NCBI GenBank assembly: GCA_034696485.1
Contig: JAQIWT010000963.1
Location: 1 to 13,391, forward strand
Direction of reading: 5' to 3'
DNA from: Isohypsibius dastychi
Lineage: Eukaryota; Tardigrada; Eutardigrada; Parachela; Isohypsibiidae
Length of the DNA: 13,391 bases
The stretch's first letter is position 1, and the number at the start of each line of letters is the position of its first letter. The notes under the pieces are model-generated. The model was not told where the DNA came from. It did not search any database and saw only the letters and a program-made list of their open reading frames with translations. Below are positions 1 to 9,800 of the stretch, piece by piece. Position numbers and translations under genes: made by a program.

Positions 1-384
1 TCAAAAATCTTACCAGGATATAGAAACCATGCAGACCAGCTTCAAGACCCATTATTGACCCCGTAACCTGGACCGAGCCAGCTCCGTTAGGCTGATCAAA
101 CTGAATTGTGCCGGAAACATCAGATCCATCGCCTAAAATCACAGCAACCGCTTGTGTCGTCAGATACATTGGTCTACAAAAAAGTCAGGAAGACAAATAA
201 AAATCATGAAAGATGGATAAGCAAAAGCCGATTACTCTGCAACACAGCTTTCGGTATTTTCGAAGGTGTTTCCTGAGTTTCCGTCACCGTCCACCGATAC
301 AACAACTGGCTCCATATTTGCGGATATCACAATGGCAGGGTGCCCCAGAAACATCATCAGCACAAAAACTACCAAGGTAGCCAT
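1..384 (-). CDS. Secreted Cu/Zn-SOD-like protein, 5' part (copper ligands altered)
   Basis: Partial gene, cut by the left edge. Two exons are seen: 384-236 and 173-14, with intron 235-174 (GT-AG) and a donor GTAAGA at 13-8. They join in frame into 103 residues. Residues 1-22 are a hydrophobic signal peptide (start MATLVVFVLMMFLG), followed by a roughly 30-residue linker with one Cys (C47). From about residue 57 the sequence is clearly the N-terminal SOD beta-barrel (AVAVILGDG, SGTIQFDQ, VQVTGSIMGLEAGLHGF). The family has G-F-H-V/I-H here, where both His bind copper; this protein has G-F-Y101-I-L103. The Leu codon would be CTN even if the donor shifted by one base. It probably enters the secretory pathway; activity as a dismutase is doubtful. 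Zinc and remaining copper ligands lie outside the window. It is the downstream, same-strand neighbour of a normal SOD and may be its diverged duplicate. Confidence 0.85.
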
Positions 385-992
385 CTTTCTAAACGAGTGA
401 AATCCTTTTTCTGGTAAGGTTCAAATATTCACGATGGAAATAACTTCAAGAAAATCTGCAATGCCGTAAATAACAAAATGCTTGGGGCTTCAAGCTATGC
501 GTGTGCGTATTGACTAAGTTACAACAACCCAACTTGTGTTGTTCTGTCTTCTAACAGTGACCTTAGGCAGAACCCGTATCTTCCGGCTACTATTCACGCA
601 TTATTACATGTCATGCTGCCGGTTGATCTAAAACTCAAATCCAATATAAAAATATGCATTCGTACGCTAAGAAGAGTAAAGACAAGCCATTCAGATCAAA
701 AGAGAACGTACTTCGAGTGAACAATCTGAAGCGGCAACATAATATATATATCATTAATGATATATAATTCATAATATATCATTCGCAATGAAAAGTTGGT
801 ACTCGTACTCCTAAAACAGAGCGGCGAAGAAGTGCGTGGTTTATGGATTATAATGCCATCTGTCGGGCAAAGCCATAAGTATTTTTCATGTAATCACCAT
901 CAATGCTTAAAAACACAGGTGCTAGCCCAAACCAATCCCGAATGTACCAGAAATAATTTCCAAATATAACGCTACTACCATGACCTTCGAAC
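385..992. other. Intergenic spacer between the two SOD genes
   Basis: This 608-bp spacer should hold the 3' end of the right SOD gene and the promoter of the left one. I see no canonical AATAAA on the minus strand after the stop at 993; the nearest variant is CATAAA (plus-strand 838-843). No clear TATA box precedes the left gene. The only standout is an AT-rich palindrome at 745-766. An open frame on the minus strand at 848-1042 is an overlap with the last SOD exon in another frame and continues into the spacer without support. Confidence 0.6.
745..766. repeat. 22-bp perfect AT-rich palindrome
   Basis: TATATA + TCATTAATGA + TATATA reads identically on both strands, with further AT-rich near-repeats to about 780. 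It could form a cruciform, or be simple AT-rich spacer sequence. No protein site can be assigned. Confidence 0.7.
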
Positions 993-1844
993 TCATTTTG
1001 CGACAACACCGATAACTCCACAAGCAAGACGAGGACCGGCATTTCCCGTCTTCTTACCTGCGGATGAAGAAATCTGCATCAGCATAACATACATCGCCTT
1101 GATAAACAAGTCTTACTCTCATCATCTCCTCCACGGCCCAAATCATCTTTCTTCTCATGGACAACAATAGCGCGTCCAACAATGCTATGTGCACCTTCCA
1201 AAGAAATCAACTTGTCTTCGATTTTGATGCTCACATTTCCGCTGCCTGTCACAATAAACAAGCAACTGTATGAAACACAAAACTCGAAACAGGTTCCCCC
1301 CAAAAAAACGTACTGTCAACGGTGATATTTCCCAAATCTCCAACGTGACGTTCAGTATCCTGAGGTCCACCATGGTTCTTCTTCTGAGGATTAAAATGTG
1401 CTCCTGCGCTTGTACATCCGTTTGTCATATCACCAAATTCACTGCAAGGCAAAACAATGATAACAAATAAAGAAAACAAATCAGTGCATCAGTCTGCCCA
1501 ATTCCGATCCCCGAAGACTCTGGCAAAGAGCGACGAATCAAGTGGTCTCCATTTATCCTTACGATCTTCACACAGGGTCAAACAGCTTCTGATTTGATCG
1601 TTATCCCCCTCGCATCTGCGCAGTAACTTACTGAATATGGAATCCGTGTTCACCTGCAAATTCAAGCCCGAATAAAACGCCCGCCTCTGAATAGTGGTAA
1701 GTTTGCACATTTCAACTTACCAGGAGCTAATCCAGTGAGTTGTCCTGTGACTTTCACAGGTGCTCCAGTTGCAGATTGCTCAAAATTGACGACACCTTTG
1801 ACTGGGGAACTCCCCGAAAGAACGGCCACAGCTTTCAAAGACAT
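993..1844 (-). CDS. Cytosolic Cu/Zn superoxide dismutase, complete, five exons
   Basis: Converts superoxide to oxygen and hydrogen peroxide. Exons: 1844-1721, 1653-1632, 1441-1314, 1245-1117 and 1057-993 (124+22+128+129+65 = 468 nt, 155 aa plus TGA). All introns are GT-AG: 67, 190, 68 and 59 nt. Copper ligands H47, H49, H64 and H121, zinc ligands H64, H72, H81 and D84, the C58-C147 disulfide and active-site R144 are all present. Signature stretches are [34 protein letters not shown] and [13 protein letters not shown]. Length is normal for the cytosolic enzyme, and there is no signal peptide: the first ATG in the frame directly starts the barrel (MSLKAVAVL). An AG (...TAGCAG) 14 nt before the ATG might be a 5'-UTR acceptor, not proven. 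Exon 2 is a 22-nt microexon carrying both first copper ligands. The upstream region has an antioxidant-response-like motif at 2012-2022. Confidence 0.96.
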
Positions 1845-2011
1845 GACGAAGGATGAATCTGCTATCGCGAAGATACAAGAACTGGATCGCAACAATCGAA
1901 TATCGGAAATGGAAATCTTACAGTTCGAAAAGAATTTGAATCTGCGATCACCGGAAGTTTGTTGGCTTTATTTTCGACGAGAAAGCAACAACTTCGCCTT
2001 GTCTGACGAGC

Positions 2012-2022
2012 ATGACGCAGCG
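2012..2022. promoter_or_regulatory. Antioxidant-response-element-like motif (CncC/Nrf2-Maf type)
   Basis: ATGACGCAGCG on the plus strand fits the consensus RTGACNNNGCR exactly. It lies 168 bp upstream of the SOD start codon, where a promoter-proximal element would be expected. A second TGACG core is just before it (2004-2008), and a CCAAT motif is at 2033-2037. One exact match in a few hundred bases on two strands can occur by chance (a few percent), so the role is inference. Confidence 0.4.
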
Positions 2023-2581
2023 AAATAACGGACCAATGACAGGGAACGGAGGGAGGTGAGAAGATATTTAAATTCGAATCTCTGTTTAAATTTGATTATT
2101 TAATTGTTAGTGTGAAAATATTTTTTGTTGAATTGTTTTAAACATTAAAAGGATGAAACTGGTATTTGTCACCACCTTTATTATGTTACCTTTCATTCTC
2201 TTACTTTTCTGTACTGGAGTGAAAGCACATTAGAATCAGAAACTTTACTGAAAACTTGATTTTTTTGAAAGTGACGGGAAAGCCATTTAGGTTCCGCATT
2301 CTATATCAAAAGTTCCGAAATGAAAGTTTAATCTTGTGAAGGTATCTTAAAAGTTGAAACAACACTTTGTGGTCCTACGGTAAATTTTGTTCGAACTCGA
2401 GTCTGAAATATTTTGTCATCTTAACTGCTTAATGATTTGCAAATAAACTTATCAAATTGCCATATGAGCTGCAAAATTTCGTTTTTAATTCGGTATGAAT
2501 TCGGGCTAGTACGGATATACGAGTCATTTTTTTGTTCGACATTTGCCTGTCAAGCAAGCTAGTAATCAGTTTTCAATGGCC

Positions 2582-2592
2582 GGGATTTTCCC
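2582..2592. promoter_or_regulatory. NF-kappa-B/Dorsal/Relish-like site
   Basis: GGGATTTTCCC matches the kappa-B consensus GGGRNWYYCC, about 740 bp upstream of the SOD start. This is a single isolated match; the family knowledge is that Rel proteins bind such sites in immune and stress genes. Function here is a guess. Confidence 0.2.
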
Positions 2593-3144
2593 TCCAGAAA
2601 CATTGTTATTTCTTTTTGGCATAGCCAATTAAATGGGGGTGCACATTCAATACCGGAAGATGAGTTTCTTACTTCATCTCGACCCCCGATAACCTAGTCT
2701 GTGTTTTTTCTTCCTTTTGGTAGTCATCCAGTCAGACTAACTGAGCATTCAAACCCGCGACTTTTTATAGCCCGTCGATCGATACACTATTCAAAATGAT
2801 GCAACGTAAAAAGCCTTTCATATTGATTTCTTAAAGAAGCATCTCAATTTTCGATGATGGTTTTCTCAAATTTTGTTTTCTAGGTCAATCATTAAGCGCC
2901 TGTATTATTTGCCGATTTCATCTGTGAAAAACAACATTCCTGATTCAGGTTTCCTGGAATAACTGAAATTTAAATCGTACGAATTTCACCATGAATTATT
3001 CCGTAAAATGGGTTCAAATCCAAGAGAGTAAAGGGCGAATCGAGTTTATTAAATGTTGAAGCTGTCGCTTTGCTTCCCATTATTTGGTGACCTTTCTATA
3101 ACCAAGTGATTTTCGCGGAAATGCAGAATCCTGTGAATGTAAAA

Positions 3145-3245
3145 CTCGAGGGAATCATGCGCTGTTACGCCCCTTGCTCGCGTTCGGGTGCGCTGCAATT
3201 GGCTCATCCGTTTCCGGGACGCTGATCCAGACAGCGGCGCACTAT
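3145..3245. promoter_or_regulatory. CpG-dense, GC-rich patch, possible promoter
   Basis: About a dozen CpG dinucleotides fall within 100 bp, in a region otherwise poor in them, together with a reverse CCAAT box (ATTGG, 3198-3202). Local GC and CpG peaks in AT-rich intergenic DNA often mark promoters or first exons. It lies 3.6 kb upstream of the CngL start and 1.3 kb upstream of SOD, so it could serve either. No TATA box or clear initiator was found. Confidence 0.25.
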
Positions 3246-3331
3246 CAAGCTAGAGTTCTTCATCCCCTAATCAACTCTGCGCAGCCTCTCACTAATTTTC
3301 TTCCTTCTTTCGATGCAGTTACTTTCTGGGC

Positions 3332-3433
3332 ATGACCTGGCTTGGTTTCATTTTATCCCTCTTCGATGCGAGATTTCCATCTGTCTTGGATGTCCCTCAT
3401 TATTTTGATCTCCTCAATTTAGACAAGGATTAA
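3332..3433 (+). CDS. Possible small ORF or exon, 33 aa, unrecognised
   Basis: ATG to TAA, 34 codons, starting MTWLGFILSLFDARFP with a hydrophobic N-terminus. It sits 13 bp after a good acceptor (pyrimidine tract ending GATGCAG at 3318) and just downstream of the CpG-dense patch; the frame is already open at the acceptor. Length alone proves nothing, and I recognise no homologue. It may be a chance ORF. Confidence 0.12.
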   Translation: MTWLGFILSLFDARFPSVLDVPHYFDLLNLDKD

Positions 3434-4682
3434 TCTTGATTTTGAATTGTATTCTGATACCGTATGCGCACTGCCTTTTGACCCGGTGATTTGGTACTAC
3501 GTGGATAATTTATTTTATATGAAAGTGTGACCAAATTTCCAACGTATAAAGTTGCTGGGTTTTTGGCGAACTTTGTGATGTAAAGCACCTGGATGACAAG
3601 TATGAAAGGAACAGGTAAGAAAGGATTTAGCGATTTAGTAATTCTGAAACAGACACTTATCATACTGTGCAGTCAGTCGCAATCGATTATTCGTTCAGCT
3701 TGCTCGAGACGTTTGGAAATCTTGTTCCTTTGCTTTTCTTCCAGGAAGGAGGAAAAGCACGCTTACAATTACGACTGCTTCGGTCGAGCCGATATGGTTA
3801 CTCTACTTGCCCAATTAGAGTAAAACAATTTCATTCTCGGCTCTTATGCTAAAACTCGTTCTCTCCCGAAATTCTATTTCATAAATGTTCTTTAAACCAA
3901 TCGTTAGTTTTTGCGATAAAATAAAATAAATTGACTAACATATCGGTAGTTGAAAAAAGATTTTGCCACCTTGTAAACATTGTTTTTTATGAGCGATTGT
4001 TTTTGTAAGCTTTGTTAAAGATTCTGGTAATACAGCGTTCCGGAATCTCAACTTTTTCGTATAAAGCACTATTTCAGATACCAACACAATGTTGAACACA
4101 CTTGGGGGGACAAATGTTACTTTCATCAGAGAGAAAACAATAATATTGTGAGATGATCAATATAAATTAGTGACTGATCAATAATGGTAATCGATGGACA
4201 TGGTCGGTCGCTAATGTTAAGCGCGTTGTAATAGTACATGGCATTGTTACACTTTATTGCGATCTTAATATTTTACGGTGAGGACATATGTTATTCTGGA
4301 GGTCCAAAAAATGAATATGGGTCGTTGTAACGTGGACCATGACGATGACGCACGATACGTTTTACATGTATCTACTTTGTTGATGTCTGCTTCAGAAAAT
4401 AAATTCAGCTCAAAGGGTTAATGAACATTTGCGTAAATAAGTTGTAGCTTGTCGAATCCTGCTAGCCGTGAGTTTATAATTTAAATTGCTTGTTTAGGCC
4501 GGCGATGGGTATTTCTCCGCCAGAGGGCAAATTTTAAGATTCGATTTTCTCTTGTAAAAAGACGAGTGTCTTCGTTTCCGGTCCAGCGTCCTTTAAGCAT
4601 CCATTGAAAGATTGGCCAGGCCCGTAACCTCAAATTGCGGCGGTGGGGAAGAAAGAAAACTCTTTCGTTTACATAATAATGA

Positions 4683-4973
4683 ATGATCTTGATTTGGTTA
4701 GAGCCTGAAGATTTAGACTTTAATTACCAGGCACCGAGTGAATTCAACGGCGAACCAAGTATAAGGGCAAAATCTCGAGAAACCCACGGTTCTCTAACAA
4801 AAGAAACCCCCCATTCAAAATTGTTTCTTAATTCCTTGACAAAAAAAAGTGACTCCAGCAATCTAATTTATGATCAAATTATTGGTCATAGTCATCTTTC
4901 AGCAAGTAACGACGTACCTTTTAAACTTTCACAGAAAAAAGGGATATCGTTGGCTGCATTTCAGTGGTGGTAG
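4683..4973 (+). CDS. Uncertain 96-codon ORF, possible exon
   Basis: One of the two longest open frames in the intergenic interval (ATG at 4683, TAG at 4971); an equally long frame on the other strand (4961-5251) is no better supported. The product is polar, Ser/Lys-rich, with no domain I recognise. A possible acceptor (TTACCAG, ending 4730) and donor (CAA|GTAACG near 4907) would make a roughly 180-nt exon that stays open. It could be an upstream exon of CngL, a separate gene piece or chance. Confidence 0.12.
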   Translation: MILIWLEPEDLDFNYQAPSEFNGEPSIRAKSRETHGSLTKETPHSKLFLNSLTKKSDSSNLIYDQIIGHSHLSASNDVPFKLSQKKGISLAAFQWW

Positions 4974-6787
4974 AGTAATTCTTGAGTGTAGTTTTTCTGC
5001 TCTTTCTCCAGAGGCATAGAAGTCATCGAATTATGAAGAGTTTCGATTTGTGTACTACAGTATGGTAGTCTTGCTGGAGTATGACGATCGCGGAAAAAAT
5101 CTGAGCATTTAGATGTCACGTAAAACGCACATAAAACGACATCGATTACGGGCTGGCAATTTATCCAGTAATCTAAGAAGCGATTAGTTAATGTTAGCAG
5201 ACGCTGAAGTGGATCATAAGAGTTCTTCCGGCCTATTGCGATACGGACCATCCGTTTTCAGGACGCGGCTCATTGTATAACAAGAACGGTATCGGAACTC
5301 TTATCGGTTATTTTAAGCTGGCATTGTATTTGGGAAAACAAATCGCAGCATGGCGTCTGGTTTTTAATTTAGCGTGCCGGACTGAAGACGAGTATTTAGG
5401 AAGTCATGTCGTCACTCTTTCGGGAGCGCGACAGGACATGTAATAATGCCCTTGTGAAAGCCTGTCTGCGCAATTTTTTCGTCTGGATATTTTCTCCCCT
5501 TCATCAATCCGCATAGTGTGATTTATGATCTATTGAAAGGAGCGGACACTATGTTGCTCAATTGCAACAGAGTGCCAAAGCAAAGAATGATAGATGATTT
5601 TCCAATGAAAATGATGCCTCTGGAGCGGAAGGGATAAGGGGGGAGACTCCATGAAGAAAACATTTACTGAAACGCCGGTCCGTCGGACTAGAGCGTCGTA
5701 CGTGAGCTGACTTTTCATTCTCTACGTGATGCAAAGTTATTCCCCTAGACGATTTCAGGTCAAAATGTCTCTTGTCGATTTTATCCATTTCTTTTTTCGA
5801 CGGTACTGAATAATTTTTAATTTTTTCGGACTACATAACATACTTACAGTAATAATTAAAAGAAACAAATTATTGAATGAAATTTATTACGTATGTGAAG
5901 TTTTATTGTTATATTTCCATTCTGCATATATTTCTCTCGTAGAAAACATCCGGATGATTTACCCTGAATGATGGGCTAATAGTTCCCAGTAGAACTCCCG
6001 AATTATCTGGGTCGTTTGAAACGTTGTTTGGTCAGTTTCATATTTCGTTCAAGAAAACCTGCATTGATCGCCCCCACTTGATGTAGCGGCGGGAGCGGTG
6101 TTGAATTATTGAGAATGCGGTATGGATGGCTGATTAAAGGTATCGCATGCCGGTCAGCTTTGACACGCTGAATCCGAAATTCAGCTGAGCGAAAAAAGAT
6201 CAATAATCATTGGGAATTCTGTGTTTACAATTAGCATTACGTGACAGGATGAGGATGTGATCCTGTTCGGCATTTTGCTCACCTCGGGCATTGACATTGT
6301 CGCTTTATTCTCACAGTCTGTCTTTATTCGTTAAAATAATGCGTTCATCTTGACTGCTGTTTTCTTTAAGCGATTTTTTTTTGCGTCTTAGATAAATTGT
6401 TTGTTAAAAAACCTGACCGAGTTTTGAGGTCGTGTTCGAAAACCACTTGATTTGCCAATTCCGAGAGTTGACCTTTCATTAAATACGATCAATGGTGCAG
6501 GTGATGACTGCCTGTGTGTTCAAAAGGTATTCGATCGCGTCCGTTTACTTGTGCAAATATTCTTAACGGAATTCATTTCCGTCGGTATTCTCCCTCACAG
6601 GAAGCTACTCTATCCACAAATATGTGTACAGATTAAAGCGCTCGAGTTTGTGATGTAACTGTTTCTGAACTTCCATCTTTCCGTGACGAACACGGGGAGT
6701 GTTACACCATATCCCCGTCATAAAAAATCGTCAATTTATTGCGACATTGTATTTCCATCACAAGTGAAAATCTTTTCGTTCTTTTAG

Positions 6788-6827
6788 GGAATCAACAATG
6801 CGAGGAGAATCTAGTTAGCGAGACAAA
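6788..6827 (+). promoter_or_regulatory. CngL 5' UTR piece with acceptor and uORF
   Basis: A pyrimidine-rich tract ending TTCTTTTAG (AG at 6786-6787) looks like a splice acceptor 40 nt before the CngL ATG, so at least one 5' non-coding exon probably lies upstream (a trans-splice site would look the same). A short uORF, ATG 6798 to TAG 6818 (MRGESS), ends 9 nt before the main start and could lower translation of the channel. Confidence 0.45.
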
Positions 6828-9800
6828 ATGGAACGTCCTTCCTCCCCGACGCAGCCGGCATCATCGACTAGCCCAGTAACAATCTGGAGCTCACCGGATG
6901 TCATTGTAGACCAAATCCCAATTCCTCCCGTCCCAAGTGATACCAAGCAGACACACATTGTTAACGGACCGCATTCCATACCACTCCTCGCGGAAATGGA
7001 CCGGCTGAGCAATAGTAGCGGCGCGGATATTCAACAACATCCTCCTCAATCCGACAAACGCAAGCAGAGTGAACCAGTTTATATCCGCAAGGCGGGAGGT
7101 GCCAGGAATTTTTTGTCTCAAGTGATCAATCGTCTTCGGGGACGACGAGCTCATCGGCGACCATTTCATAGCGGCGAAAATAGCCGAGTTGGAGGAGGAC
7201 GACTTTCCAGGAGTCGAAGTCCGGGCAGTTCACAGCATGACCGCAGATATTCGACCGGAAATAAAAGGAGAGTTCTGCAAGATATCGACGGTAACAACCT
7301 GGAGGTTACCGGCTCTTTATCCTCTTCGGAGAAGAAAGGCTGCCGATGGACGTTCGTGTTCGACCCTTCAGGGAAACTTGCGTGAGTAAATATGTGATAC
7401 TCCTGTGTTCCTAGCGGGACATGAATTAACCGAAATTCGGAATATGCGATGCCAATTATGCCTATGCACGACATGTAGAGACTTGTGCTAACTTTGGTGG
7501 TTATTTGCAGATATTATTGGTCATGCATTGTCAGTATTGCCTTCCTGTACAATTTATGGGTAAGAATTAATTCCCGAAGAACGTTCACTATGGAACCACT
7601 GATTTTACAAGAATATCTCAGCTCAGTACTCTCGATTTCGAAAATGTTAGAGGTGTAAGATCATAGAATATAAACAATTTTGACGCAAGATTACGATCAT
7701 CAAATTACCTTCTATTTTGTATATTATTCTGTTCTAATGGATATATTTTTCGAAATGACTTTATGGTTTATGGTTGGGATGACCAAGCGATTTCCGGCGT
7801 GATAATGTTATGTTGCAGGTGATTGTTTATCGCTTTTCCTTCCAAGAAATCTCCAGAGACACAGTTTCCATTTGGATGCCGTTAGATTACTGTGCAGATT
7901 TTTTATATATTTTGGACATCCTGTTTAACTTTCGGACTGGCTTCCTGGAAGACGGAGTACTACAAACCGAGTCAACCAAACTACGGCAGCATTATATCAA
8001 CTCCACGCTATTCTACTTGGACTGTCTTTGTTTATTACCATTGGACTTTTTGTATCTGTCTCTTGGGTTTAATTCGGCACTGCGGAGTTTCCGGCTAGTC
8101 AAAATTTATCGATTCTGGAACTTCCTCGACCGCACCGAACGTCATACCAATTATCCCAACACTTTCCGAAGTGGAGTGCTGATTCACTATCTGTTGGTGT
8201 TGTTTCACTGGAATGCTTGTATCTATTATTTGCTATCATCCCATTTTGAGTTCCGTGGGGACTGGGTGAGTTAACAATAACTGTCCAGCTCAATTTCCCA
8301 TTTCTCTCCATGAAAACAATTGCCGTGGTCTCTATACTCTCTCATCTCTTTCCCTTATGATAGAATCCGAGCTAATTTAAAATAGCTATAATGTCGTCAC
8401 AAGCACTTGAAAGAAAAACATTGAAACTCCCTGTTAAATTATTTTCTTATTTTCACTTTGTCATTTCTTCAGACATATTTATTTTCAGTCGAACAAAGAG
8501 GACCACACGGACACTGTCCGTCATTATTTATATTCTCTGTATTGGTCAACCTTGTTTCTGACGAATATCGGGGATATACCTCGGCCCCAAACTCGGGTGG
8601 AATACATATTCGTAATTTTGGAGCTGATATGCGGAATGCTGTTATTTGCTGCCGTCCTTGGCCATGGTAATATTTTGTTTTGGACTCTTGACTGTTTTAA
8701 AACAGCTGAATTCATTTTGTTTTATTTTCAGTTGCCAATATTGTGACCACTGTATCGGCTGCGAGGAAAGAATTTCAAGGTGAGTACACTAGGCACCATC
8801 TTTGAAACTCTCAAATATTCTAGAACTTCGGATTAACTTATTCAGATAAATTTTTAGTAAATCTTGTGATGAAACAAGATGACTTCAGATGGTGACTGCA
8901 AGCGAAAAGAATGTTCAAAATTTGATTCCCGTACCGGAAACCATATTAGTGTAACATATTTAGTCTACCATGCCTGTTTCTAGTCAAAATTTTGTTTTAG
9001 TTTTGGTTGAATGTTTCAGTTTCAAAGCTTAAGTTTTCGAAAGTTAATTTCGAAATCCGATATTTTTGATTTTGAATTAAACTACTGACAAAAAGCAAAA
9101 GGCTGACAAAAAGCAAATCAGCTGCAAGAATCAGTATTTTATGCATTGATATATGGATTTTAAAGGTAATCTAAGAAATAATCGATTTAAAACGATTGCT
9201 GCATGAATGCGTTTGTAATGAATCGATGAGGGTGAATGATGAAAGAAGTATACAGTACTGTAGTTGTATACATCACGTACAATATATTTTTTGATGTTTC
9301 CCGCGTTACTTGAATGCCTCTTCACTTGGTTCCTTCGTTATTTTCAAAATCCTAACAAGTATTGATTGAAAAAACTGTCAGAGCATATTCCAAAGCAGTA
9401 AAGAAGTGGTAGAGTTATAGTGTAGTGTAAATGTAATCCCAAAAAATCGTCAGGGTGGATGATATTTCTCAGCTCTTGCAGCGTAAGAAATTTCAAATTT
9501 CTGATGACTATCCCAATAAAAAGGTCATACCTTCAAAATGAATTTTGCAGGTAAACAATATGTCAACGATTCGCAGGTTTCTGACAAACGATCCCAGTGA
9601 GAAATAGGGAAAATTTTATTGCTTCCATATGTAAACCATCAGGGATTGCATATAACGTAGGGGTGCAATCGGGAATAAGGGAAAGTTCATAAACCATCAA
9701 GATTAGCGTATGCTTTTTGTTTGCATTGGGTAGGATATGAACGCTCACGCTTTGATTGCTTTTACGAAAATAGCTGGAGTTGCATTTCTCGCGATGCAGG

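Larger units (their letters stand above)
2023..6787. other. Long, mostly featureless intergenic interval
   Basis: About 4.8 kb of AT-rich DNA between the divergently transcribed SOD and CngL genes. Promoters of both, and non-coding 5' exons of CngL, should lie here, but I cannot place them. I found no RNA gene, microsatellite, long repeat or recognisable transposon. Points of note are annotated separately: a kappa-B-like site (2582-2592), a CpG-dense patch (3145-3245), a small ORF after a good splice acceptor (3332-3433) and a 96-codon ORF (4683-4973). Other open frames here are short and look random. Confidence 0.6.

Noticed and set aside
454-461. TTCAAGAA heat-shock-element-like unit upstream of the left SOD gene
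   Set aside because: Only two inverted units; a functional element usually needs at least three.
848-1042. Minus-strand 64-codon frame starting [14 protein letters not shown], signal-peptide-like
   Set aside because: Its start lies inside the last SOD exon in a shifted frame; the real frame there gives [13 protein letters not shown] and a stop at 993.
1845-1895. In-frame 5' extension of the SOD ORF
   Set aside because: It would need a TTG start; the ATG at 1844 is the first ATG and fits the normal N-terminus of the cytosolic enzyme.
3011-3021. GGTTCAAATCC, matching a tRNA B box
   Set aside because: The flanking bases do not form a T-arm stem, and no A box or acceptor stem is present.
4961-5251. 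96-codon minus-strand frame in the intergenic interval
   Set aside because: No recognisable motif, no supporting splice or promoter context, and a length not unusual for chance in this region.
8461-8472. Alternative acceptor TCTTCAG upstream of CngL exon 4
   Set aside because: It would join exon 3 out of frame with the pore; the acceptor at 8488 keeps the frame.
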